Shown piece by piece: positions 35,566 through 42,545 of a stretch of DNA of 64,000 bases (position 1 is the first letter of the stretch; each line of letters starts with the position of its first letter). The notes under the pieces are model-generated. The model did not search any database. It was not told where the DNA came from and was given only the letters and a program-made list of their open reading frames with translations. Made by a program: the position numbers and the translations under genes. Source of the stretch: Bacteroidota bacterium (GTDB taxonomy: Bacteria; Bacteroidota; Bacteroidia; Chitinophagales; Chitinophagaceae); the NCBI GenBank assembly GCA_018267955.1, contig JAFDXL010000009.1, positions 1-64,000 of the forward strand, given 5' to 3'.

Positions 35566-36228
35566 TTAATTATTAGGCATACCTGCGTCTACCCATTTCT
35601 CAATTTGCCTCACTTCGCAGTTAGATAAATGTAGACCTTGTGGCATGCCATTATATCCCGGTGTGTAGTTGATGCACTGAATAAGGCTTTTGTTTAGCAC
35701 AGCATCTTTAACTGCATTGTAGCTGGTAAGCGTAACACTTCCCTGAGGTGCAGAACCGCTATGGCAACCGGTGCAATATTTTTCTACCAACGGTTTCACC
35801 CCGCTGTTGTAGGCAAAATTGTTAGAATCGCATATGCCGGCACAGTTGCTGTCTTTTACCGCTCCGGCGTCTATCCACTCTTTTATAAGGGCTATCTTAT
35901 CTGAGCTTAATGCAGCGGCATCTCTGGGCATTTTTTCTTCAGCCGTTCCCGTGATAGACTGGTATATTTTACTGGCTGCAGCATTACCCACAACAATGCC
36001 TTTTCTTACTATATGCTCATAACTATCCAGCATATAGCCTTCTTCATGGCGTTGTGCATCGTGGCAACCTGACTTTGCACATTCTGAAACGAAGATGGGT
36101 AATATATCCCGCTCAAAGCACAGGCTGGCATCGCCGGTCGGGTTAGGGTTTACATATGGTTTGTGTGTGCATGCTGCAAATATGCCTGCTATAAGAATAG
36201 AGCAGGCAAGGAAAAACCTTTTTGTCAT
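35566..36228 (-). CDS. c-type cytochrome-like lipoprotein with two heme motifs
   Basis: A 220-residue protein. Lipobox IFAAC puts Cys20 as the acylated residue. The first motif CAKSGCH (Cys50, Cys55-His56) is a CX4CH variant; the second CTGCH (Cys152, Cys155-His156) is canonical CXXCH. Met100 in EKMPRD may be an axial ligand. Such double cytochrome domains carry electrons in the periplasm or at the outer membrane. Whether the CX4CH site binds heme is open. It follows a T9SS-cargo gene on the same strand. Confidence 0.75.
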   Translation of the reverse strand: MTKRFFLACSILIAGIFAACTHKPYVNPNPTGDASLCFERDILPIFVSECAKSGCHDAQRHEEGYMLDSYEHIVRKGIVVGNAAASKIYQSITGTAEEKMPRDAAALSSDKIALIKEWIDAGAVKDSNCAGICDSNNFAYNSGVKPLVEKYCTGCHSGSAPQGSVTLTSYNAVKDAVLNKSLIQCINYTPGYNGMPQGLHLSNCEVRQIEKWVDAGMPNN

Positions 36229-36273
36229 TTGTTTGAATCGATCTAAACGATATTAGACCAATAACGCTGCCTG

Positions 36274-36295
36274 TTTTATGACTATTGTCATAAAA
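36274..36295 (-). terminator. Stem-loop after the T9SS cargo gene
   Basis: TTTTATGAC/GTCATAAAA 9-bp stem with a TATT loop, directly beyond the stop at 36297. There is no long T tail on the minus strand, so it is weak. Confidence 0.4.
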
Positions 36296-36296
36296 A

Positions 36297-37028
36297 CTAT
36301 TCTTTGCTAAATTTTAACAACCTTGTCTTTCCATCATTTATGAGCTGAACAAAATACAGTCCCGGTGTTAATGACCCCGTATCAAATGACCATTGCCCAA
36401 TCTTTACTTCTTTTGGTTGTCCTACCCGTGCTCCATAAACATCCAGTATCGAAATCCTTGAAGGGTTTGTACTGGTTTCAATATTCAGCCTATCTGTTAC
36501 CGGGTTGGGGTAGATGTTTACCATTGGTTCTTGCATGTTTATGCCGGTTACAGATGTAGGTATCATATTAATGTTAATACAGGCAGCATTGTTATTTACC
36601 GCAGTATCCATATTAGTGTTCCAAAGGTTGATGCTATCAATGCAGGGGTATGCATCTATACATATTTTCCCGTTCAAGAAATCTTGCATAGGCAGCGTTG
36701 CAGTTGTTATCAGTGTATCAATGTGCATCGTATCTCCGGTAAACAATGTCTTTGCTTTAAACCCCATATGGTCGGTATAGGAGCTGCCGTTTTTCAGCGT
36801 CATGGCCTGTCCGGCGTTGTCTATAAAACGGACAGCGATCGAATCATTGATCGACAACGTGTCTTGCCCGACATTTTTGATGATGAGGCTTATCGGCACA
36901 TTGCCACCTTGTACATAAGCGAAATTATTGGTTGGCGATGCGATAGTTACCTGGATATCTACATAGCGCTTAGCTTTTGCAGATGTAAGAAAAGACAGCA
37001 TAACGATTACTGTGAAAATGTATTTCAT
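36297..37028 (-). CDS. T9SS type A sorting-domain secreted protein
   Basis: A 243-residue protein from ATG 37028 (the frame runs to a GTG at 37061). Signal peptide MKYIFTVIVMLSFLTSAKA. The middle is an Ig-like beta domain with VTGINMQEP near its end. The C-terminal 75 residues are the T9SS sorting domain: VNIYPNPVTDRLNIE, ISILDVYGA, SLTPGLYFVQL. It is thus exported and anchored or released at the cell surface. Function beyond that is unknown. Confidence 0.85.
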   Translation of the reverse strand: MKYIFTVIVMLSFLTSAKAKRYVDIQVTIASPTNNFAYVQGGNVPISLIIKNVGQDTLSINDSIAVRFIDNAGQAMTLKNGSSYTDHMGFKAKTLFTGDTMHIDTLITTATLPMQDFLNGKICIDAYPCIDSINLWNTNMDTAVNNNAACININMIPTSVTGINMQEPMVNIYPNPVTDRLNIETSTNPSRISILDVYGARVGQPKEVKIGQWSFDTGSLTPGLYFVQLINDGKTRLLKFSKE

Positions 37029-37171
37029 GTTAATAGTTTTAGTAAACGGTGAATAATGCACTAAGCTAATCTCCTTAAATATTTATAATGCCATATATAT
37101 GTAAAATGTATAAAATATAAACTTTCAATTAAACATTACTTTTATGACGTAAATGCAAATCTCTTCACCTC

Positions 37172-37192
37172 TGGTATGATATTGTTATACCA
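37172..37192. promoter_or_regulatory. Inverted repeat before the M48 protease gene
   Basis: TGGTAT/ATACCA separated by 9 bases, ending 21 bases before ATG 37214. It may be an operator; there is no other support. Confidence 0.25.
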
Positions 37193-37213
37193 TGTGTACT
37201 AAAGCAACAGGTT

Positions 37214-38026
37214 ATGAAAAAGTATTATTCTCTCTTGATGGTATTGTGTGTACTCATTATCTCTACCGCGTTTTATTCCTGCAAAAAAAATGCGGAAGGA
37301 CGTACGGTATTGAATCTTGTAGATGACGGTACAATGCTAAGTTTATCACAGCAGGAGTACAACGATTTTATTTCCCAGAATCCGCCGGTAACCGGCACTC
37401 CGGAAGCAGAGATGGTACAGCGCGTAGGTTCCCGTGTTACAGCCGGTGTTAGTAAATATCTTTCGGATATTGGCAGGTCAGACCTGATCTCGAACTACAG
37501 TTGGGAATTTAATCTGGTGAATAGTGCAGAGGTAAATGCCTGGTGCCTGCCCGGTGGTAAGATCGTTGTGTACACTGGTATATTATCTTTGGCAAATTCA
37601 GACGATCAACTGGCCGTGGTATTGGGGCACGAAATAGCGCACGCGGTATTAAAACATGGTAACGAACGCATGAGTGAGCAATTACTGGCACAATATGGCG
37701 GTGTTGCACTTTCTGCTCTCTTATCTTCAAAACCCCAGGAAACACGAAATCTTTTTAATACTGTATATGGTATCGGCAGTACGTTGGGTACACTTGCATT
37801 CTCGCGCAAGCAGGAATCAGAAGCTGATGAGGCCGGCTTGTACTATATGGCTTATGCAAAATATGATCCCAACGTGGCGGTTAGCTTCTGGCAAAAAATG
37901 CAGCAGTACGGTGGGGGCTCTAATGGCCCAGTGTTCCTAAGCACACACCCAAGCGATCAACAGCGTATTGATGATATCAAAAGCCACCTGCCTAAAGCGA
38001 TGGACTATTATAACAAACAGCAGTAA
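37214..38026 (+). CDS. M48 family metalloprotease, lipoprotein (Oma1/LoiP-like)
   Basis: A 270-residue protein. Lipobox FYSC (Cys23) anchors it to a membrane. The zinc motif HEIAH is at 139-143 and the third ligand Glu201 begins the ESEAD (201-205) motif, as in peptidase M48. Family members degrade misfolded envelope proteins. Length and missing spans fit the soluble LoiP/YcaL type. The DUF4256 gene converges on it with 9 bp between and no clear terminator. Confidence 0.9.
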   Translation: MKKYYSLLMVLCVLIISTAFYSCKKNAEGRTVLNLVDDGTMLSLSQQEYNDFISQNPPVTGTPEAEMVQRVGSRVTAGVSKYLSDIGRSDLISNYSWEFNLVNSAEVNAWCLPGGKIVVYTGILSLANSDDQLAVVLGHEIAHAVLKHGNERMSEQLLAQYGGVALSALLSSKPQETRNLFNTVYGIGSTLGTLAFSRKQESEADEAGLYYMAYAKYDPNVAVSFWQKMQQYGGGSNGPVFLSTHPSDQQRIDDIKSHLPKAMDYYNKQQ

Positions 38027-38035
38027 TCGGTACAG

Positions 38036-38596
38036 TTAAACTCTTAATGAGCCTCGGAAACCTCTCGCGGCGTAATAAGATTCTGCGCCATTATGGTAAA
38101 GGAATACCGTATTATATCTGCGGTCACAAAACACTGCGCCGCCATGTTTCCTGATCTCGGCAGGGGTAGCTACCCAGCTCGATGTTTTGGTGTCAAATGC
38201 GCCAAGTTCCTGCAGCGCGCGATATTCTTGTTCTGTTAGTAATTCTATGCCCATTTCAGCAGCCATATTTACGGCGCTGTCTTTGGGCTTATTTTCTTTG
38301 CGTGCTTCCAGGGCTTCATGGTCATAGCAAAGGCTTCGGCGCCCCTTTGGGCTTTCGGCTGCGCAGTCGTAGAAAACATACTCTCCGGTTTTATTATCAT
38401 AGCCAATAACATCGGGTTCGCCGCCGGTCATTTCCATTTCGTTGAGCGACCACAATTTAGAAGGATGTTCTTCAAGTTTTTCAGCTACTTTATCCCAGTC
38501 TATGCCTTTATGGCGCTTGGTGTTTTTATCAAAGCGTGCTTTTAGTGTAGCAAGCAGTTCTGTTGCCTCCGTGGTGGATAGTTTCTTTTTACTCAT
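38036..38596 (-). CDS. DUF4256 domain protein
   Basis: A 186-residue soluble protein of the DUF4256 type: WDKVAEKLEEHPSKLWSL, FYDCAAESPKGRRSLCYD and the C-terminal YHNGAESYYAARGFRG are characteristic. Its function is unknown. It is the last gene of the arsR2 operon, 12 bp after the YdeI-like gene. Confidence 0.85.
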   Translation of the reverse strand: MSKKKLSTTEATELLATLKARFDKNTKRHKGIDWDKVAEKLEEHPSKLWSLNEMEMTGGEPDVIGYDNKTGEYVFYDCAAESPKGRRSLCYDHEALEARKENKPKDSAVNMAAEMGIELLTEQEYRALQELGAFDTKTSSWVATPAEIRKHGGAVFCDRRYNTVFLYHNGAESYYAARGFRGSLRV

Positions 38597-38608
38597 GAAT
38601 TTAGTTGT

Positions 38609-39196
38609 TTAGTCATTCAGGCCTTTCCCGTCCATTATCTGTGGTATTGCTTTCTCTATTCTTGCCTCACGGGTTTTCGATTGTTTGGGTGTTGAAAAAT
38701 GCAGCAGGTAAGCTCTTTGTCTTCCGGGTGTTAATGCTTCAAACGCTTTTTTCAGAGCAGGCGTCTTTTTTAGCTTTTGCGCAAATTCCTCTGCCATGGC
38801 AAACTCTGCCGGCTGCTTCATTTTTACCTTCAGGCCGGCCCTTTCTACTTCTATAGCCTGGTATATATAGGATTTTATAGCAGGCGCCAGTTTCACTATT
38901 TCTTTCACACCGGTAAAGCGTATTTGCCTTGCCGACTGTACATTTTCTGTTTGCTGTATCAAGATGCCATTAGGATCCACCAGCAAAGCACCTTTCATAA
39001 ACAGCAATGCGCAGTATTCTTTAAACCCATGTATCAGCACTACATTTTTACCTTCAAATGTATAGCAGGGCTGTCCCCATTTCAGTTCTTCATTCAGCCC
39101 GCAGTCCAGCACTATCTTTCTTAGCTTTTCATATTCTTTTTGCCAGGCCGATTCTTTTTCAAAAAAGAAATCCACCTTCGGATTCATTCTGTTCAT
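38609..39196 (-). CDS. DUF1801/YdeI-OmpD-associated protein
   Basis: A 195-residue protein. The N-terminal part (about 10-105) is a DUF1801-like fold (LKWGQPCYTFEGKNVVLIHGFKEY). The C-terminal part (about 140-195) is the YdeI-OmpD-associated domain (ALTPGRQRAYLLHFSTPKQSKT). Its ATG overlaps the DoxX stop (ATGA), so they are translationally coupled within the arsR2 operon. Function unknown; related proteins are linked to cationic-peptide stress. Confidence 0.85.
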   Translation of the reverse strand: MNRMNPKVDFFFEKESAWQKEYEKLRKIVLDCGLNEELKWGQPCYTFEGKNVVLIHGFKEYCALLFMKGALLVDPNGILIQQTENVQSARQIRFTGVKEIVKLAPAIKSYIYQAIEVERAGLKVKMKQPAEFAMAEEFAQKLKKTPALKKAFEALTPGRQRAYLLHFSTPKQSKTREARIEKAIPQIMDGKGLND

Positions 39197-39591
39197 TTAC
39201 TAAAGTTAGCTAAAACAGGCTTTCTATTCTCCGGCCTCATATACCAGGACAACATGGTTAATGCCAGTAACAGTAAGGCAGGTAGGGTAGCAGTAAACGA
39301 TTGCCCCACTGCAAGGTGCGAGAACATAGCGCCTGTAGTTACAAAGAAGAATCCTGCATAGGCCCATTCCTTCAGTATAGGAAATCTCGGTATGAGTATT
39401 GCTGCCACTCCCAGTAATTTCCATACACCTAATATCGTCATCAGGTAATCAGGATAGCCAAGGTGTGCCATATCATCAGCCGCACCAGTACCTTCTTTTG
39501 CTTTCATTACTTGTACAATACCTGTTGCTGTCATGCCCAGTCCCAGCCAAAGTGTGGCCACCCAGTAAATGATCTTTTTCCCTTTGTTCAT
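39193..39591 (-). CDS. DoxX family membrane protein
   Basis: A 132-residue protein with four hydrophobic spans; the MAHLGYPDYLMTILGVWKLLG segment with conserved Gly/Lys is typical of DoxX-like proteins. Inner membrane; role possibly redox or quinone related. It begins 4 bp after the SRPBCC gene ends and ends overlapping the YdeI-like gene. Confidence 0.85.
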   Translation of the reverse strand: MNKGKKIIYWVATLWLGLGMTATGIVQVMKAKEGTGAADDMAHLGYPDYLMTILGVWKLLGVAAILIPRFPILKEWAYAGFFFVTTGAMFSHLAVGQSFTATLPALLLLALTMLSWYMRPENRKPVLANFSK

Positions 39592-39595
39592 AATA

Positions 39596-40060
39596 CTATT
39601 TCATTTTGGTTAATACTTCTTCAAGGCGCTTATGTGCCATATTGATACCTTGTTTAAATGGTAATTGCATCACCTGGTCGCGTTGCGCTATAGACTCATA
39701 AATAACATGCATGGTAAGCTTACTTGTATCTTCGGTCAGGGGTTCAAAGTAGTAGAACTCCAGTTGTACACCCATCGGGGTGCCTTCCATCTCAAAAGTC
39801 CTTACGATCTTCTGTTCCGGCACCAGTTCATGTATAGCACCCGCAAAGCCGTATTTATTGCCCTTGGGGTCTGTGGTTTCAAACCGGTAACTGCCATGTT
39901 TCTGAGCGTCTAGTTTCAGTACTTTAGTTCCCATCCATTGTTCTACAAGCTCGGGCTCTACATAAGCTCTAAAAAGTAGATCTACGGGCAGGTCAAACTC
40001 GCGGGTGATCTTTAATTCCTGTTGGCCGTCTTCGGCGTGGATTTGTGTCTTCATTTCCAT
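39596..40060 (-). CDS. SRPBCC domain protein (second copy)
   Basis: A 154-residue AHSA1-type protein (LLFRAYVEPELVEQWMGTK, AIHELVPEQKIVRTFEMEG). It lies 6 bp after the arsR2 stop and before DoxX, paralogous in context with 34151-34618. Ligand unknown. Confidence 0.87.
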   Translation of the reverse strand: MEMKTQIHAEDGQQELKITREFDLPVDLLFRAYVEPELVEQWMGTKVLKLDAQKHGSYRFETTDPKGNKYGFAGAIHELVPEQKIVRTFEMEGTPMGVQLEFYYFEPLTEDTSKLTMHVIYESIAQRDQVMQLPFKQGINMAHKRLEEVLTKMK

Positions 40061-40066
40061 GTTGTG

Positions 40067-40390
40067 CTATTTTTTTGATTTGTATTGTTTCATTACACTT
40101 TCCAGTTTGTTAAACCTGTCGTCCCACATTTTGCGGAATGGCTCTATAAAGTCTGCTACTTCTTTCATTTTTTTCGGATTTAAATGATAATATATTTCCC
40201 TGCCGTTTTGTTCCTGTTTCAGCAGTTCGCATTCTGTAAGTATGGCTAAGTGTTTAGATACTGTCGGCCTTGCGGTATCAAAGTTTGCAGCGATTGCGCC
40301 TGCGGTCATTGCCTGGCTGGCTACCAGCATCAGTATCGCACGCCTGGTTGGGTCTGCTATCGCCTGGAACACATCTCTTCTTAGGTTCAT
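40067..40390 (-). CDS. ArsR family winged-helix regulator (second copy)
   Basis: A 107-residue regulator, starting [20 protein letters not shown], very like the protein at 33820. Its recognition helix reads [12 protein letters not shown] where the other has TRQAVSLHVKIL. No metal-binding Cys pair is evident. It leads a five-gene operon (arsR, SRPBCC, DoxX, YdeI-like, DUF4256) and probably represses it through the operators at 40394-40435. Confidence 0.9.
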   Translation of the reverse strand: MNLRRDVFQAIADPTRRAILMLVASQAMTAGAIAANFDTARPTVSKHLAILTECELLKQEQNGREIYYHLNPKKMKEVADFIEPFRKMWDDRFNKLESVMKQYKSKK

Positions 40391-40440
40391 TGTGTAGCTA
40401 TTTGACTACAAATATATGTGTAGTTATTTGGCTACGCAAA
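40391..40440 (-). promoter_or_regulatory. arsR2 promoter with two operators (GTAG half-site type)
   Basis: On the minus strand: -33 TTTG (40440-40437), 20 bp, -7 TATATTTG (40416-40409). Two 16-bp imperfect palindromes, GTAGCCAAATAACTAC (40435-40420) and GTAGTCAAATAGCTAC (40409-40394), are 26 bp apart and end 3 bp before ATG 40390. The layout equals the arsR1 promoter, but the half-site is GTAG, not GCAAG. Confidence 0.75.
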
Positions 40441-40453
40441 TTTTTATTAAAAA

Positions 40454-40475
40454 ATCCGAAAATTATTTTTCGGAT
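40454..40475 (-). terminator. Terminator of the gliding-associated protein gene
   Basis: ATCCGAAAA/TTTTCGGAT 9-bp stem, loop of 4, followed on the minus strand by TTTTTTAAT. It lies 25 bases beyond the stop at 40501 and just upstream of the arsR2 promoter. Confidence 0.75.
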
Positions 40476-40500
40476 CAGTTGTATCTAAGTCTTTAGCCTG

Positions 40501-42216
40501 CTATCTCAGCAGCGTTACATTCCCTTTCTTATCTATCGTTTCACCATTTTCAAACACTACAGATAGCAGGTAAGCGTATGCTTCCACAGGAGCTGTGTTT
40601 CCTGCAAATTTGCCATCCCATCCTGTTTTTAGATCATTGCTTTCAAAAACGATCTGCCCCCAGCGGTTGTATATCCTTAGGTGTATATCGCGTATACCTT
40701 TGCCCATTACATACAATACATCATTATTGCCATCGCCGTTGGGACTAAAGGCATTAGGCAGGTCGGCTATATTGCAGTTAGTCGTTACAAAAGCATCTCC
40801 TTCTGCAATACATCCAAGGCTATTAGTGGCTGTTACTTTGTATTTGCCGGGCACCAGGCTATCTCCCGTTGTGTTGTTTTTTATATTATCTACGCTATAT
40901 ACTTCTTCCGTCATGTTGCTATACAATTTATAGCTCCATGGTTGCCAGCCTTCTGGTGTGCTCACCTGCAGGTAGCCTTGATTAAGGCAACCTGCAGGTA
41001 TTGCTTCAAGATACAGATCTGTTGGTATTACGCTTATAGTATAGGCCTGTGTCTGTCTGCTGGCTATCGGGCAGCCATTATCGGTATAGGTCACAAAGAA
41101 TGTATAGTCGCCCGCCGGTATACTATGCATATCCCAGGAGAAGCGGCTTTTGGGCGCGGTAGTATTATTGGCGGTGATCTCTAATCTGGAATCTTTTGGC
41201 AGCCCGTTAGCAACCATAGTAATGGTATTACCACTATCCGCATCCTTAGGGTTGATATCAAAAGATACATTATGATCACTGGCGCAGGTTCTTACAGTTA
41301 CACTATCAGCAATCACGGAGCCCGATGCGTTAGTGATATACCCAGCCGGCGCGTTATTGTCGCAATTCATTACTACCACGGTCATTTCACGCATACTGCT
41401 GCCTATCAATGCTCCTTTACGATATTCAGATACTTTATATACCACCAGCGATCGCTGTATGGTAGCAGGGGTAAAGTTGAGCTGGCCATTGGTGCTATTA
41501 AAGATAAATTTACCTGGTATTACGTCTAATGGATTTTTACCGCTAAAGCCTGTGGCATATATCAATTGTTGTTGGGCATCCAGGCCCGGTACCAGTTCAT
41601 ATACAAGGCTATCTCCATCTGCATCCACAGCGCCGGGGTTAAAGTTGGTCGCCCTGTTTACACAGTAAAAGGGCGTTGCTATTGTAGTATATACGGGCGA
41701 TGAATTATTATACTTTGTATTGTCAAGGCTGGCCACCAGTTCTATGATACCTGCTGATGTTACATTGGTAAGGGCAATGCTGCGACCTGCAATAATAGGT
41801 CCGTCCGTTTCTCCGAGAAATACAAACTTCCATTTGTCGGATGTTCCAGTTAACGTGAAATTTTTGGAGTACACAAATTTCTTTACGCCGGGTACAGTAC
41901 CCGTAGGGTTTACACAAGTAGTATTGTTTAGCTCAGCGGGACAAACAGGGGTTACTTCCGTGCCATTTTGCGGTGGCTCCCAGTCAAGGTAACCGGAGGT
42001 GATTTCTAAGCTATCTTTTTTTATATGTATGCGTGGCCTGGAATTCGAAAAAGAAGGGAACTGCGCACCACTGCAGTCACCATAGGCTACCATGGTTACC
42101 TTATAGGTATCGCCCGAAACATAGGTATAAAACAGGTCCACACCATAAAAGTGCGTAGCAAATAAATTGCCGGTGGCGCCCAATAACAGTAACATTATTA
42201 AGAATGCATTACGCAT
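40501..42216 (-). CDS. Secreted protein with gliding-motility-associated (CHU_C) C-terminus
   Basis: A 571-residue protein. Signal peptide (about 1-20, ending LFAT). N-terminal region: GVDLFYTYVSGDTYKVT and a VDADGDSLVYELVP segment shared with the truncated protein at 1-2923. The C-terminal 85 residues are the CHU_C domain: LPNAFSPNGDGNNDVLYV, LRIYNRWGQIVFES, GWDGKFAGN. This domain directs T9SS export to the surface. Function unknown; adhesion is a guess from family context. Confidence 0.87.
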   Translation of the reverse strand: MRNAFLIMLLLLGATGNLFATHFYGVDLFYTYVSGDTYKVTMVAYGDCSGAQFPSFSNSRPRIHIKKDSLEITSGYLDWEPPQNGTEVTPVCPAELNNTTCVNPTGTVPGVKKFVYSKNFTLTGTSDKWKFVFLGETDGPIIAGRSIALTNVTSAGIIELVASLDNTKYNNSSPVYTTIATPFYCVNRATNFNPGAVDADGDSLVYELVPGLDAQQQLIYATGFSGKNPLDVIPGKFIFNSTNGQLNFTPATIQRSLVVYKVSEYRKGALIGSSMREMTVVVMNCDNNAPAGYITNASGSVIADSVTVRTCASDHNVSFDINPKDADSGNTITMVANGLPKDSRLEITANNTTAPKSRFSWDMHSIPAGDYTFFVTYTDNGCPIASRQTQAYTISVIPTDLYLEAIPAGCLNQGYLQVSTPEGWQPWSYKLYSNMTEEVYSVDNIKNNTTGDSLVPGKYKVTATNSLGCIAEGDAFVTTNCNIADLPNAFSPNGDGNNDVLYVMGKGIRDIHLRIYNRWGQIVFESNDLKTGWDGKFAGNTAPVEAYAYLLSVVFENGETIDKKGNVTLLR

Positions 42217-42545
42217 GGCAGGGTTTCATATAAATAGATGAGGCAATGTGTTTCACCTAATCAATTTAGTAAAAAATATAAATTATGCAAAATTAATTAG
42301 GCCTGTTGCATACTATAAAAGTTGCGTGAAAATTTGGCGTAGTGTCTCTGATAGATATAGTGCTATTTCCTTTTAATGGCAAAAAACGCCCACTTATTAT
42401 TCTTTCCTTACCGGATATAAGATGATGTTTTTCATACGCTTGTTTATGAATGATATTAGCATAGAATGCTGGTTTTAAAGCTTGTATTACGGAGTATGCT
42501 GAAAATCCGGCAAAGAGTAGGCGCAAATAAAAAAATATCATCAAT
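42217..42545. other. 329-bp divergent intergenic region
   Basis: Separates the CHU_C gene (-) from the S74/T9SS gene (+). It is AT-rich, has no strong hairpin and no TAnnTTTG box I trust, and no credible ORF of its own. Confidence 0.5.

Noticed and set aside
37509-37745. Minus-strand ORF opposite the M48 gene
   Set aside because: It lies wholly within the protease coding sequence and has no recognisable features.
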